A stretch of 64,000 nt of DNA from Paraburkholderia dioscoreae (GCF_902459535.1 NZ_LR699553.1:4415998-4479997), one strand, 5' to 3'; shown: positions 18,317-27,063, counted from the stretch's first letter. Numbers and translations are program-made. Notes: a model not told the origin generated them from the sequence alone.

Positions 18317-18898
18317 ATGCGATTGTCCGCTTGCAAGTCCCGTGTGGGCTCGCCGTGTATGGCTTCGTTGCCGCGCGCGGCGTGTGCCGGCGCGCGTTTT
18401 CATGGCGTGCGCCGCTCACGTGGCGCGAGCGCGTACGGCGGCCGCAAACGCGCGGCGGGTTTCACGCTGCTGGAAATGCTGGTGGTGCTGGTGATTGCGG
18501 GCCTGCTGGTGTCCTTGACCGCGCTGACGATCACGCGCAATCCGCGCACCGACCTCAACGAAGAAGCACAGCGTCTCGCGTTGCTCTTCGAATCGGCCGG
18601 CGACGAAGCGCAGGTGCGCGCGCGGCCGATCGCCTGGCAACCGGTCGAAGGCGGCTTCCGTTTCGACCTGCGTACCGAAGACGGCTGGCGTCCGCTGCGT
18701 GACGATCTGCTTGGGCCGCGTCACTGGGAAGGCGGCGTGACAGGCGTGAGCATCAATTATCCCGGCTCGGATACGCAACCCAGCCGGCTCGTATTCGGTA
18801 CCGAGGCGATCGACGTGCCGGTGCAGATCACGCTGTTTTCGGCAGTCGGGAGCGCGACGATTGTCGGCACCGGCAATGGCCGCTACGAGGTGCATTGA
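18317..18898 (+). CDS. gspH: Minor pseudopilin GspH
   Basis: A type II minor pseudopilin. The methylation/cleavage motif KRAAG|FTLLEMLVVLVIAG follows a long basic leader, and the globular part has DEAQVRARPIAWQPVEGGFRFDL. The frame opens with a TTG at 18299. ATG codons at 18317 and 18359 are both possible starts, and neither has a clear ribosome site; 18317 is given here. The stop lies one base before the gspI ATG. Confidence 0.88.
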   Translation: MRLSACKSRVGSPCMASLPRAACAGARFHGVRRSRGASAYGGRKRAAGFTLLEMLVVLVIAGLLVSLTALTITRNPRTDLNEEAQRLALLFESAGDEAQVRARPIAWQPVEGGFRFDLRTEDGWRPLRDDLLGPRHWEGGVTGVSINYPGSDTQPSRLVFGTEAIDVPVQITLFSAVGSATIVGTGNGRYEVH

Positions 18899-18899
18899 G

Positions 18900-19316
18900 A
18901 TGCGTCGTTGCAGGAGCATGACGGCTCGCGAAACGGTTCACGGCGCGCAGCGCGGTTTTACGATGATCGAAGTGCTGGTCGCCCTGGCGATCATCGCGGT
19001 GGCGCTGGCGGCGTCGTTGCGCGCCGTGGGCAGTCTCGCGAGTGGCGAGGCCGATCTGCATCGCCGGTTGCTGGCAGGCTGGAGCGCGGACAACACGCTG
19101 GCGCAATTGCATCTCGCGCATGCGTGGCCGAACGTGGGTTCGACGAGCTTCGATTGTTCGCAGGGCAACTTGCAGTTGATCTGTACGGAGCATGTGACGG
19201 CAACGCCGAATCCGGTGTTTCGTCGTGTGGAAGTGATGGTGACGATGCCGGGCGGGTCCGGCAATCTGGCTCAGATGGTGACGGTGGTCGCGAATGAAAA
19301 CAACCGTTCGCTCTGA
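18900..19316 (+). CDS. gspI: Minor pseudopilin GspI
   Basis: A 138-residue pseudopilin with processing site GAQRG|FTMIEVLVALAIIAVAL, Glu5 present, followed by a short globular domain (DLHRRLLAGWSADNTLAQLHL). GspI, GspJ and GspK form the pseudopilus tip. The ATG at 18900 follows the gspH stop by one base; an earlier in-frame start would overlap gspH. Its 3' end overlaps gspJ by 23 bases. Confidence 0.92.
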   Translation: MRRCRSMTARETVHGAQRGFTMIEVLVALAIIAVALAASLRAVGSLASGEADLHRRLLAGWSADNTLAQLHLAHAWPNVGSTSFDCSQGNLQLICTEHVTATPNPVFRRVEVMVTMPGGSGNLAQMVTVVANENNRSL

Positions 19317-19980
19317 GCGCCGCCGCCCGTTCGGCGCAAGGGGCGCGCGCGGTTTCACGCTGATCGAATTGCTGGTGGCGATTGCGATTCTGGCGGTGAT
19401 TGCCGTGCTGTCGTGGCGTGGGCTCGACCAGATCATTCGCGGCCGGCAGACCATCACGAACGCCATGGAAGACGAGCGCGTGTTCGCGCAGCTATTCGAC
19501 CAGATGCGGATCGACGCGCGCCAGGCCGCATCGGACGACGAGTCCGGGCAGGCGGCCGTGTCGGTATCCGCCAGCGTGTTGCAGATCGTGCGGCAGATCA
19601 ACTTGCCGGGCGCGGCGCCGCGCTTGCAGGTGGTGCGGTATCGGGTGTCCAGCGGACGAGTGGTTCGGTATGCTTCGCCGCCGTTGGGGAATATGGGCGA
19701 GTTGCGGCGGGCGCTGCGCGGTGGTGAGGGTGAAGGATGGAGTAGCGTGCCCCTGATGGGCGGGGTCGGGGCGATTTCGGCGCAGGTGTATGTGCCGAAG
19801 GTGGGTTGGACTACGCAGATGAGCGATGTGCAGAGTGCGATTACGGAGGCGGACAATAATCTGAAAGTGCCCCAGTTGGGGAGTGCGCCGCTGCCGCGGT
19901 CGGTGACGGGGTTGCAGGTGAGTGTTGGGGCGACTTCTTTGGCTCGGCCAGTTACTCGGGTTTTTCTCGTCGGAGAGTGA
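19294..19980 (+). CDS. gspJ: Minor pseudopilin GspJ
   Basis: A 228-residue tip pseudopilin: cleavage motif GARG|FTLIELLVAIAILAVIAV, then WRGLDQIIRGRQTITNAMEDE and the beta-rich domain. In the last 120 codons nearly every third position is G or T (for example GTT GGG GCG ACT TCT TTG GCT CGG), unlike the C/G-ending codons of its 5' half. This skew begins well before the element inserted in gspK. Its stop lies one base before the gspK ATG. Confidence 0.94.
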   Translation: MKTTVRSERRRPFGARGARGFTLIELLVAIAILAVIAVLSWRGLDQIIRGRQTITNAMEDERVFAQLFDQMRIDARQAASDDESGQAAVSVSASVLQIVRQINLPGAAPRLQVVRYRVSSGRVVRYASPPLGNMGELRRALRGGEGEGWSSVPLMGGVGAISAQVYVPKVGWTTQMSDVQSAITEADNNLKVPQLGSAPLPRSVTGLQVSVGATSLARPVTRVFLVGE

Positions 19981-19981
19981 A

Positions 19982-21721
19982 ATGAAGGGTTTTGTTTTGT
20001 CTCCGTGGCGGGTTTTGGGGGGTGTTTTTTGCGGTGTTGGCCTTTCCTTGAATTGTGTGTGGTCTATTAGCGTTGCCCCCGTGCGGGGCGGCACCTACTT
20101 TCTTTGCCGCCGCAAAGAAAGTAAGCAAAGAAAGCGGCTTCACACCGCTAACGTACAAGCGGGTCCATTGCGCAGTGACGGTAGTGGTGCGATAAACGAA
20201 CGATCCCTCGCACGACATACGCCCGTGACCAGGCCGTCATCCGTTCCGGCGGCGTTGCGCGCGCCGAGCGGTACACATGAAAACCAACGGTGTTTTGCTG
20301 CACACCGCAGTACCTCAAACTACAGCCGATCCGTTTCCGCTCCCCACCGAGGCGAGACCGATGGCGCCCACAAAGGCAAGAACACCCAATGGTGTTCCGC
20401 GCGAGCCGTTCCGGCGAGCACCTGGTGCGAGGCGCGAAGTATGACTGCCTTGTCACGGGCGGTGAGTGTGCGAGATGACCGATTCCAGATGTGCCACTAC
20501 CGTGACTGTGCGGGGGATCCGCTTAGCATTGGCGGTGTGAAGCGGCTTTCTTTGCTTACTTTCTTTGCGGCGGCAAAGAAAGTAGGTGCCGCCCCGCACG
20601 GGGGCAACGCTAATAGACCACACACAATTCAAGGAAAGGCCAACAAAAAACAAATCCAACCAAACGAGAAAGGCGTAGCAATCATCAGCGCCTTACTAGT
20701 AGTCGCCCTATCAGCAATCCTCGTCTCCGGCATGCTCTGGCGCCAACAAGTCCAGATCCGCCGGATAGAAAACCAACGCCTCCTATCCCAGGCCCAATGG
20801 GTCGCACGAGGCGCCCTCGACTGGACGCGTCTGATTCTCCGCTCGGAGGGCGACACCTCAGCCGGTATCACCTACCTGGGCGGCCTATGGGGCGTCCCCA
20901 TCGCCAAAACCCGCCTGTCCGATTTCCTCGGCCAGATCGGCGAAGTCAGAGCCGAACAAGGCGCGGAAACCTATCTATCGGGTTCAATCGAAGACGCCCA
21001 GGCGAAATTCAACCTCCGCAATCTGGTCGACAGCCCGGCACCCGGCGTGATGCAACTGGACATGAACCAGGTCGGCGCCTATCAGCGCCTGCTCGTATCG
21101 CTCGGCCTGAACAGCCAGTTGGCAAAAACCACGGCAGTCCAGGTCCGCGCGAGCCTCGCGCAATCGGCAACCCGTTTCCAGACCGTCACGTCGACGAACG
21201 GCACGACCGCGACCCCGCAGGTTCAAGGCGGCGCCACCGGCGGCAGCTTCACCGACAAACCCGGCATCGAGGACAGCAACGACAGCGCGGCGAACGCGCC
21301 TCTGCAATTGATCAACGTCGACTCGCTGCTCGACATTCCGGGCTATACGCCCGAAATGGTCGCGCGCTTGCGGCCGTTCGTCACCGTGCTGCCGACCGTC
21401 TCGGCGGTCAACGTCAATACGGCCTCCGCCGAAGTGATCGCGGCAGTGGTGCCGGGAATGAGCGTGTCGGGGGCGCAAGCGTTCGTCGCGCGGCGGCAAA
21501 CCGTGTTTTTTCGGAACGCCGGCGACGTGCAACTCGCGCTGCAAGCTGCGGGCGCGCAGTCGGTCTCGATCGATCCGAGCGAACTCGACGTCAACTCGAA
21601 TTACTTTCTGATCCACGGCCGCGTGCAGCACGAACGCGCCGAGGTGGACCGCACGACCCTCGTCTATCGCGACGCATTGACTCACACTACGCGTATCGTG
21701 CGAGTAGAAGACCAACTATGA
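19982..21721 (+). CDS. gspK: Minor pseudopilin GspK with an in-frame repeat element at its N-terminus
   Basis: From the ATG at 19982, with GGAGAG seven bases upstream, the frame stays open for 579 residues. The recognisable GspK starts only at residue about 230 with NEKG|VAIISALLVVALSAILV, then MLWRQQVQIRRIENQRLL and the helix-hairpin-helix-like IPGYTPEMVARLRPF and VNVNTASAEVIAAV segments. GspK normally needs a leader of 10-30 residues. Here about 210 residues come from an element with 114-bp inverted repeats (20035-20645). Either a giant leader is made and cut by prepilin peptidase, or translation restarts inside the element (GTG 20537 or TTG 20552 are in frame). The mature part, about 348 residues, is intact. 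Confidence 0.85.
   Translation: MKGFVLSPWRVLGGVFCGVGLSLNCVWSISVAPVRGGTYFLCRRKESKQRKRLHTANVQAGPLRSDGSGAINERSLARHTPVTRPSSVPAALRAPSGTHENQRCFAAHRSTSNYSRSVSAPHRGETDGAHKGKNTQWCSARAVPASTWCEARSMTALSRAVSVRDDRFQMCHYRDCAGDPLSIGGVKRLSLLTFFAAAKKVGAAPHGGNANRPHTIQGKANKKQIQPNEKGVAIISALLVVALSAILVSGMLWRQQVQIRRIENQRLLSQAQWVARGALDWTRLILRSEGDTSAGITYLGGLWGVPIAKTRLSDFLGQIGEVRAEQGAETYLSGSIEDAQAKFNLRNLVDSPAPGVMQLDMNQVGAYQRLLVSLGLNSQLAKTTAVQVRASLAQSATRFQTVTSTNGTTATPQVQGGATGGSFTDKPGIEDSNDSAANAPLQLINVDSLLDIPGYTPEMVARLRPFVTVLPTVSAVNVNTASAEVIAAVVPGMSVSGAQAFVARRQTVFFRNAGDVQLALQAAGAQSVSIDPSELDVNSNYFLIHGRVQHERAEVDRTTLVYRDALTHTTRIVRVEDQL
20035..20148 (+). repeat. Left inverted-repeat arm
   Basis: 114 bases matching the reverse complement of 20532-20645 at 113 positions; the only difference is at 20136. 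Confidence 0.92.
20532..20645 (-). repeat. Right inverted-repeat arm
   Basis: Inverted copy of 20035-20148. It ends about 25 bases before the codons for the GspK cleavage site. Confidence 0.92.
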
Positions 21722-21753
21722 ATAACGCCTTTCCCAGAGAGAGTGGCCTTTGA
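21718..21753 (+). CDS. Eleven-codon micro-ORF linking gspK and gspL
   Basis: An ATG overlapping the gspK stop (ATGA at 21718) opens a frame encoding MNNAFPRESGL that ends in a TGA overlapping the TTG start of gspL (TTGA at 21750). It includes the AGAGAGAG ribosome site of gspL. It probably serves to carry ribosomes from gspK to the poor TTG start rather than to make a useful peptide. Confidence 0.35.
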   Translation: MNNAFPRESGL

Positions 21754-23177
21754 GCACGCTGATCGTTCTATTGCCGCCGCGTGATCCGGCGGTGCCGTCG
21801 CAGGAATGGCAACTGCCGGAGTTGCCGTTCGTGCTGCTCGACAAGTCGGGGCGCACCCAGCGCGCCGGCCGTTCGGCGCTCGCGCTGCTGCCGCGCGCCT
21901 CAATCGCCGTCCTGATGGTCGCCGCGCGCGACCTGCTGATGATGCCCGCCACGCTGCCGCCGCTGCGCGGCCCGCGGCTGCGTCAGGCGCTGCCCAATAT
22001 CGTCGAGGATCAACTGATCCAGGATCCGCAGACCTGCCACATTGCGGTCGATCCGAAACCGCTCGCGGGCGGCCGGCAGTTGCTGGCGATCATCGACCGC
22101 GGCTGGTTCCGTTTTGTCTGCGAATCGTTCGCCAACGCCGGTCACCGCAGCTTGCGCGCGGTGCCGGTAACACGCTGCCTGCCGCAGGCGGCCGCGCTCG
22201 ATATCAATGCGCCCGCCGAAGTCGCGGAAATGGTGAACGCCGGTGAGCCGGCCCTGGCGGGCGCCGCCGGCGTGGCCACGTCTCTGCCGGGTGTTGCGCC
22301 GGTGGTGGCGCCCGGCCTTGCGTCCGTAGTGCCGATGGTGGCCGCCGTGCTCGGCGCCGTGGTGCAGACCGCCCCCGCCATGCTGCTCGAAGGCGCGCTG
22401 GAAAGCGCCGCGGGTAGCGGTGTGCCGCGCGTCGAACTGGCGATCGCGCGCGGCGTGCAAGGCGAAGGGCTGGCCGTGCCGGCCAGCGCCGTGAACCCGA
22501 CGCTCGGCGCGCTCGCGGGCGCGGCACCGGTCTCGCTGTACATGCTCACCGAAGTGCCCGGCAATGAGCCGAGTCTCGCCACGAATAGTCCGGCGCGGCT
22601 GGCCGCATATATCCACGGCGCCAGTCCGTTGCCATTCGAGCAACTCGCGCGGCGCGCGCTGGAGTGCCGCTTCGACCTGTGCCAGTTCGAGTTCGCTTCG
22701 CAGCCGTGGCGGCTCGACCGCGCGACCCTGCGGCGTCTGCGCCTGCCGGCGTGGCTCGCGGTCGGCGCGCTGGTGATCGCAATCGTCGGCGCGAACGTGC
22801 AGTGGCTGTTGCTCGCGCGTCAACGCGACGCGATCAATACGCAGATGACCGAACTGCTGCTCAATACCTTCCCCAAAACCACCGTCGTGCTCGATGCCCC
22901 CGACCAGATGGCGCGCCAATTGCAGCAGTTGCGCGTCGCGGCGGGCGAACTGTCGCCGGACGATTTCCTGCCGCTGGCCGACGGCCTCGCCCGCTCGCTG
23001 GCGCCGGTGCCGGTCAACGGCATTGCCGCGCTCGACTATCACGACCGCAGGCTCGACGTGACCTTCAAGCCGGAGGTCAAACTCGATCCCGACTTCTCGA
23101 AGCGCCTTGGCCGCAACGGGCTGAGCGGCGCGATCGACAGCAACACCGGCAAGTGGACCATCAGGAACGGACAATGA
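21750..23177 (+). CDS. gspL: Type II secretion inner-membrane protein GspL
   Basis: A 475-residue bitopic protein: a cytoplasmic actin-like domain that binds GspE (STLIVLLPPRDPA, LPPLRGPRLRQALPNIVEDQL), one transmembrane helix near residue 335 (LAVGALVIAIVGANVQWLLL) and a periplasmic ferredoxin-like end. A Val/Ala/Pro-rich low-complexity insert lies around residues 150-215. The start is TTG at 21750 with AGAGAGAG upstream; no ATG is available in the right place. Its stop overlaps the gspM ATG. Confidence 0.92.
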   Translation: MSTLIVLLPPRDPAVPSQEWQLPELPFVLLDKSGRTQRAGRSALALLPRASIAVLMVAARDLLMMPATLPPLRGPRLRQALPNIVEDQLIQDPQTCHIAVDPKPLAGGRQLLAIIDRGWFRFVCESFANAGHRSLRAVPVTRCLPQAAALDINAPAEVAEMVNAGEPALAGAAGVATSLPGVAPVVAPGLASVVPMVAAVLGAVVQTAPAMLLEGALESAAGSGVPRVELAIARGVQGEGLAVPASAVNPTLGALAGAAPVSLYMLTEVPGNEPSLATNSPARLAAYIHGASPLPFEQLARRALECRFDLCQFEFASQPWRLDRATLRRLRLPAWLAVGALVIAIVGANVQWLLLARQRDAINTQMTELLLNTFPKTTVVLDAPDQMARQLQQLRVAAGELSPDDFLPLADGLARSLAPVPVNGIAALDYHDRRLDVTFKPEVKLDPDFSKRLGRNGLSGAIDSNTGKWTIRNGQ

Positions 23178-23677
23178 AAGCTGAACTTGCTCAAACATGG
23201 GCCGGATTCTGGGACCAGCGCACCGAGCGCGAAAAAACCCTGCTGGCGTGGGGCGGTGGCGTGCTCGCCGTGGTGATCGCGTGGTCGGTGCTGTGGGCGC
23301 CCGCGCAGGAAGGACGCACGCATCTGCATGAATCGCTGCCCACCTTGCAGCGGCAGTTGGCACAAATGACCGCGCAGGCGAACGAAGCGCGGCAACTCTC
23401 GGCGGCGGCTCAGGGCGTGGCGCCGACCGGCGCCGCGCTGAAAGACGCCCTCACCGCTTCGCTCAACGATCATGGCCTTGCGGCGACGCAGATCCAGGTG
23501 ATCGGCAACGCGGTCCAGATCCAGTTGAAGAACGCGTCGTTCCCGGCGTGGACGAACTGGGTCGACGACGTGCGCAAGCAGTTCAAGGTGCAAGTTTCGG
23601 AGGCCCACGCCACGGCGCTCAAGGAAGACGGCCAGGTGGATCTGACGGCGTCGCTGCAGCCGTCCACCGCGAAATGA
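23174..23677 (+). CDS. gspM: Type II secretion protein GspM
   Basis: A 167-residue bitopic inner-membrane partner of GspL. A short cytoplasmic N-terminus (MKAELAQTWAGFWDQRTERE) is followed by a helix (TLLAWGGGVLAVVIAWSVLW) and a periplasmic domain with LPTLQRQLAQMTAQANEARQ. The ATG shares ATGA with the gspL stop. A longer frame runs upstream inside gspL but is a shadow. Confidence 0.93.
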   Translation: MKAELAQTWAGFWDQRTEREKTLLAWGGGVLAVVIAWSVLWAPAQEGRTHLHESLPTLQRQLAQMTAQANEARQLSAAAQGVAPTGAALKDALTASLNDHGLAATQIQVIGNAVQIQLKNASFPAWTNWVDDVRKQFKVQVSEAHATALKEDGQVDLTASLQPSTAK

Positions 23678-23711
23678 AAATAACCGCGCCCGTGCCGTCA
23701 CAGGATCTCGC

Positions 23712-24491
23712 ATGACTTACTGGATGCGGCGCCTGCGCGTCGCGCTTCCCTGGCTGGTGGTCGCGCTGCTGTCCGCCGCAGTCGTGATGCTGGCAATGCT
23801 GCCGGCCGCCTGGATCACGCCGCAGTTCGCCAAACAGACGCGCGGCCACGTCAATCTCGTCAATCCGGCCGGCTCGCTGTGGCACGGCTCGGCCACGCTA
23901 ATGCTGGCCGCGGGCTCCGACATGAGCGCGGCGACCCTGCTGCCTGGCCGGATCGAATGGCATACGGCTTTCTGGCCGCTCTTTACCGGCCGTGTACGCA
24001 TGACCATGCGGCACAGCGAGGCGATGCCGGAGCCGATCACGGTCGACGCCTCGCCGCGCAGCGCGACTGTCACGCCGGGCACGATCGCCGTACCGGCTTC
24101 GCTGCTGAGCGGCCTTGGGGCGCCCTTCAATACGCTCGATCTGCAGGGCAATGTGCAATTGTCGTGGTCGGACTGGCGCAGCTTCAACCGCGAGGCGTTC
24201 GGACAACTGACCGTCACGCTGACCGACGTCAGCTCGCGCGTCTCGATGGTCAAGCCGCTCGGCTCGTACCGGGTGTTGTTTCAGGCTCAGGGCGAGTCGT
24301 CCACGCTCGATCTGACGACCACCAAGGGCCCGTTGATGCTGACCGGCAACGGCACGGTGTCGGCGGCGTCGACGTCTTTTCGCGGGACGGCCAGCGCCGC
24401 GCCGGAGGCACGCGATAACCTTGCGGGATTGCTGAACCTGTTGGGGCGGCCGAGCGGGCCGGACACGGTAGCATTGACGTTCGTGCACTGA
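23712..24491 (+). CDS. gspN: Type II secretion protein GspN
   Basis: A 259-residue accessory protein of the type II system, found in a subset of proteobacteria. An N-terminal membrane helix (VALPWLVVALLSAAVVMLAM) precedes a periplasmic beta-rich domain with VNPAGSLWHGSATLMLAAGS and QGNVQLSWSDWRSFNREAFG. It is the last gene of the cluster; a bidirectional terminator lies about 140 bases downstream. Confidence 0.92.
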   Translation: MTYWMRRLRVALPWLVVALLSAAVVMLAMLPAAWITPQFAKQTRGHVNLVNPAGSLWHGSATLMLAAGSDMSAATLLPGRIEWHTAFWPLFTGRVRMTMRHSEAMPEPITVDASPRSATVTPGTIAVPASLLSGLGAPFNTLDLQGNVQLSWSDWRSFNREAFGQLTVTLTDVSSRVSMVKPLGSYRVLFQAQGESSTLDLTTTKGPLMLTGNGTVSAASTSFRGTASAAPEARDNLAGLLNLLGRPSGPDTVALTFVH

Positions 24492-24628
24492 GGCGGATTG
24501 CCGGGCGCTCCCGCGCGGGGGGTGGTCGAGCGTCGGCATGAACGTCGTTAGCAGGGGCTGCTGGCGCTCTGCGCGAGAAGCCCCTGGGAACTGCTGAACC
24601 TGTTAGCGCCTTCAGGCGCCGATGCAAA

Positions 24629-24669
24629 AAAAGAGGCATGACCGTCGAGAATGCGGTCACGCCTCTTTT
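24629..24669. terminator. Bidirectional terminator between gspN and the efflux lipoprotein gene
   Basis: AAAAGAGGC (24629-24637) pairs with GCCTCTTTT (24661-24669), and TGACCG pairs with CGGTCA, interrupted by one opposed A/C pair, around a 9-base loop. A runs on the left and T runs on the right serve both strands. Confidence 0.85.
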
Positions 24670-24693
24670 GCGTTGCGCCGACGGCCAGCGCTC

Positions 24694-26259
24694 CTACTCG
24701 TTATGCATCTGCGAAGGCGGCGTCGCCCCGTTTTGGGCAACCGGTGCAGCCGCTGACGCCGGCAGCGGCGCTGCCACATCACCCGTTTCGCGATTCATCT
24801 GCGACGCGTCCCAGCCGCCGCCCAGCGCCTTCACCAGACCCACCGACGACACCATCCGCTGTCCGGCGATGTTTTCCAGTTTCTGCTCGGCCGTGAAGGC
24901 GGTGGTTTGCGCGGTCAGCACGTTGACATAGCCGACCGTGCCCGCCTTGTACTCGTTCGTGACGATGGCGAGCGCCTGACGCGCGGAATCCACCGCTTGC
25001 CGCTGCACGACGATTTCCTGCTCGAGGATGCGCTGCGACGCGAGATTGTCCTCGACGTCCTGGAACGCGGCCAGCACCGTTTGACGGTAGCTCGCGACAT
25101 CGCCGTCGTAGGCGGCGCGGGCGGCATCGGTCTGGGCCTGGCGCAGACCGGCGTCGAAGAGGGTTGCGGCGAGCTGCGGGCCGAGCGTCCAGAAGCGCGA
25201 CGGCGCGGTCAGCAATTGCGAGAACACCGAATTTTCGAAGCCGCCGGACGCGGACAGTGTCAGCGACGGGAAAAACGCAGCGATGGCGACGCCAATCTGC
25301 TCGTTTGCCGCCGCCGCCTTGCGTTCCGCCGATGCGATGTCCGGCCGCCGTTCGAGCAGCGCCGACGGCATTTGCGCCGGCACGGCGGGCGGCGTGGCGG
25401 TGAGCGGCATCGGCGGAATCGAGAACGTGGAGGCGGGTTCACCGACCAGGACTGCGATCGCGTGCTCGTCCTGGGCGCGCTGGACGCCGTTGTCGATCGC
25501 GGCTGCCTGCGCCGACTGCAATTGCGTTTGCGCCTGAATCACGTCGGAGCGTGCGGCGACGCCGGCCGCGTACTGGTTCTGCGTGAGTTGCAGCGAGCGT
25601 TGGTAAGCCGCGACGGTGTCGTCGAGTAATTTCTGAGTCGAGTCGAGCGCGCGCAGTGAGAAATAGGTCTGGGCGAGCGTGGCTTGCGCGGATAGCCGCG
25701 CGTTGGCGAGGTCTGCCGCGGCGCCTTGCTGGCCGGCCTTCTGCGAGTTGACCGAGCGGGTGACCGAACCCCACAGATCCGGCTCCCAGCTTGCGTCGAG
25801 TTGCACGTTGAAACTATTGCTGACGCCGGAGCGGCTCGTCGTGGCGCTCGAACTACCGCTCGACGACGACCCGTTGCCGGAACGCGTGGCGCCCGCCGAT
25901 GCGCCAATGGTGGGGAAATACGCTGCTCGCGCTTCGCCGACCAGCGCGCGCGCCTGCCGGTAGGCGGCGGCGAACTGGGCGACCGTCTGGTTCGCGGTGT
26001 TCAGCCGGTCTTCTAGCGCGTTGAGTTGCGGATCTTCGTAAATGGTCCACCAGTCGCCTCGATCGTGCTGATCGGCCGGTTCGGCGACTTTCCAGCCGGG
26101 GGCGGCTTCCTTATATGAAGCCGGGATCGCGGCTGCGGGCCGCTTGTAGTCGGGGCCGACCACGCAGGCGGACAGCAGGCCGGCGAGAGCCGCTGCGACA
26201 GCAATGGTCAGGGCGCGAGGCGCAAGCGTCCGCGCGCGCGAGATTCGATCAGACTGCAT
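24694..26259 (-). CDS. RND/MFS-type efflux outer-membrane factor (NodT/OprM family lipoprotein)
   Basis: A 521-residue TolC-like channel. The lipobox LLSAC near residue 32 marks a lipoprotein, followed by VVGPDYKRPAA, the standard start of this family. Two OEP domains follow, with coiled-coil helices around NTANQTVAQFAAAYRQARAL and QNQYAAGVAARSDVIQAQTQ in the first and the matching EYKAGTVGYVNVLTAQTTAF in the second. AGAAGGA precedes the ATG. It reads away from a small membrane protein, a MarR gene and a DHA2 transporter that could be its partner; no adaptor gene is present. Confidence 0.94.
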   Translation of the reverse strand: MQSDRISRARTLAPRALTIAVAAALAGLLSACVVGPDYKRPAAAIPASYKEAAPGWKVAEPADQHDRGDWWTIYEDPQLNALEDRLNTANQTVAQFAAAYRQARALVGEARAAYFPTIGASAGATRSGNGSSSSGSSSATTSRSGVSNSFNVQLDASWEPDLWGSVTRSVNSQKAGQQGAAADLANARLSAQATLAQTYFSLRALDSTQKLLDDTVAAYQRSLQLTQNQYAAGVAARSDVIQAQTQLQSAQAAAIDNGVQRAQDEHAIAVLVGEPASTFSIPPMPLTATPPAVPAQMPSALLERRPDIASAERKAAAANEQIGVAIAAFFPSLTLSASGGFENSVFSQLLTAPSRFWTLGPQLAATLFDAGLRQAQTDAARAAYDGDVASYRQTVLAAFQDVEDNLASQRILEQEIVVQRQAVDSARQALAIVTNEYKAGTVGYVNVLTAQTTAFTAEQKLENIAGQRMVSSVGLVKALGGGWDASQMNRETGDVAAPLPASAAAPVAQNGATPPSQMHNE

Positions 26260-26442
26260 GCAATGAATTCCTTCTGACGCCGCAGCGCGGCCGAGGGCGG
26301 CACGCCGAGCGAGATACTGGTCTGCGGGAATGTTAGCGTATGAGCCCGCTGGGCGCGGGAAACTGAAAGGGTAATGCGAGGAAGGTGGCAGGTGTGTTAC
26401 TGAGGCTGTCGCGAAGGTTACGCGCTGTTACCGGGCAGACCT

Positions 26443-26811
26443 TTACACGCGTGATTCGGTCGACTTGGCTTGGCGGAGCCCCTTGCCGGCCGCAGCCCGG
26501 CAGGGCGCATCGCCGCGCGCCTGGCAGGCGCCGACGGGACCGACGTGCTTTTGCGCAACGGCGGTGTTGACCGTGGGAAGCGGCGCGGCCGTCAATTCGA
26601 CCTTCGCGACTTTCGCCCTCTTGACACTCTTGCGTGCCCGCCGATGCTCGGCCCACGCCAGCGCCGCCACGCCCACCGATCCGCCTGGCAGCACGAACAG
26701 CACGGCGAACAGTGCGAGTTTCCACCAGCGGTGCGGCCCCTTGAAGGTGCTCAGCGCGGAATCGGTCAGGGAGCGGCTCAGGCCGCCAAGCGTGTTTTTG
26801 AGGTACAGCAT
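26443..26811 (-). CDS. Small membrane protein of unknown function
   Basis: 122 residues with one clear hydrophobic helix (WWKLALFAVLFVLPGGSVGV) after about 29 N-terminal residues, then a basic region (HRRARKSVKRAKVAKVE) and a Cys-containing tail. AAAAGGA at good spacing before the ATG supports expression. I do not recognise a family. It lies between the efflux channel and the MarR regulator. Confidence 0.6.
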   Translation of the reverse strand: MLYLKNTLGGLSRSLTDSALSTFKGPHRWWKLALFAVLFVLPGGSVGVAALAWAEHRRARKSVKRAKVAKVELTAAPLPTVNTAVAQKHVGPVGACQARGDAPCRAAAGKGLRQAKSTESRV

Positions 26812-27063
26812 CGGGGAAATCCTTTTCGCACGGCGGGTTCGCGGCGTGCAGGCAATCGGTCAGAACATGGTCTCGGGTGGCGCGGGTCGCGCGTAACTCG
26901 TTGCCTGCAATAATATTGACTATGCAATCAAATTTCAAGATACTTTGCTCTGCGCGCGCTGGCCGTGTTGTTTTTCTGCTGTTCGCACTCCGTGAAATCA
27001 GGTTTGACTTGTCTGCTTAGGCAGCTAAAATCCGTTCTGCTTGACGACGTTGCCGGATACACG

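Larger units (their letters stand above)
20035..20645. mobile_element. Inverted-repeat element inserted in the 5' end of gspK
   Basis: About 611 bases with arms of 114 bp that differ at one position, an imperfect extension of similarity for about 35 further bases inward, and a central region with no recognisable transposase. The arms read CTTTCTTTGCCGCCGCAAAG inside, itself a short palindrome. The sequence resembles a non-coding intergenic repeat that I recall as common in Paraburkholderia-type genomes. It has no stop in the gspK frame. It could be a MITE-like or REP-derived element; mobility is inference. Confidence 0.75.

Noticed and set aside
20148..20531. Possible protein genes inside the gspK element
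   Set aside because: Frames on both strands are short, Arg/Ser/Cys-rich and derive from the repeat arms; no transposase or other domain is visible.
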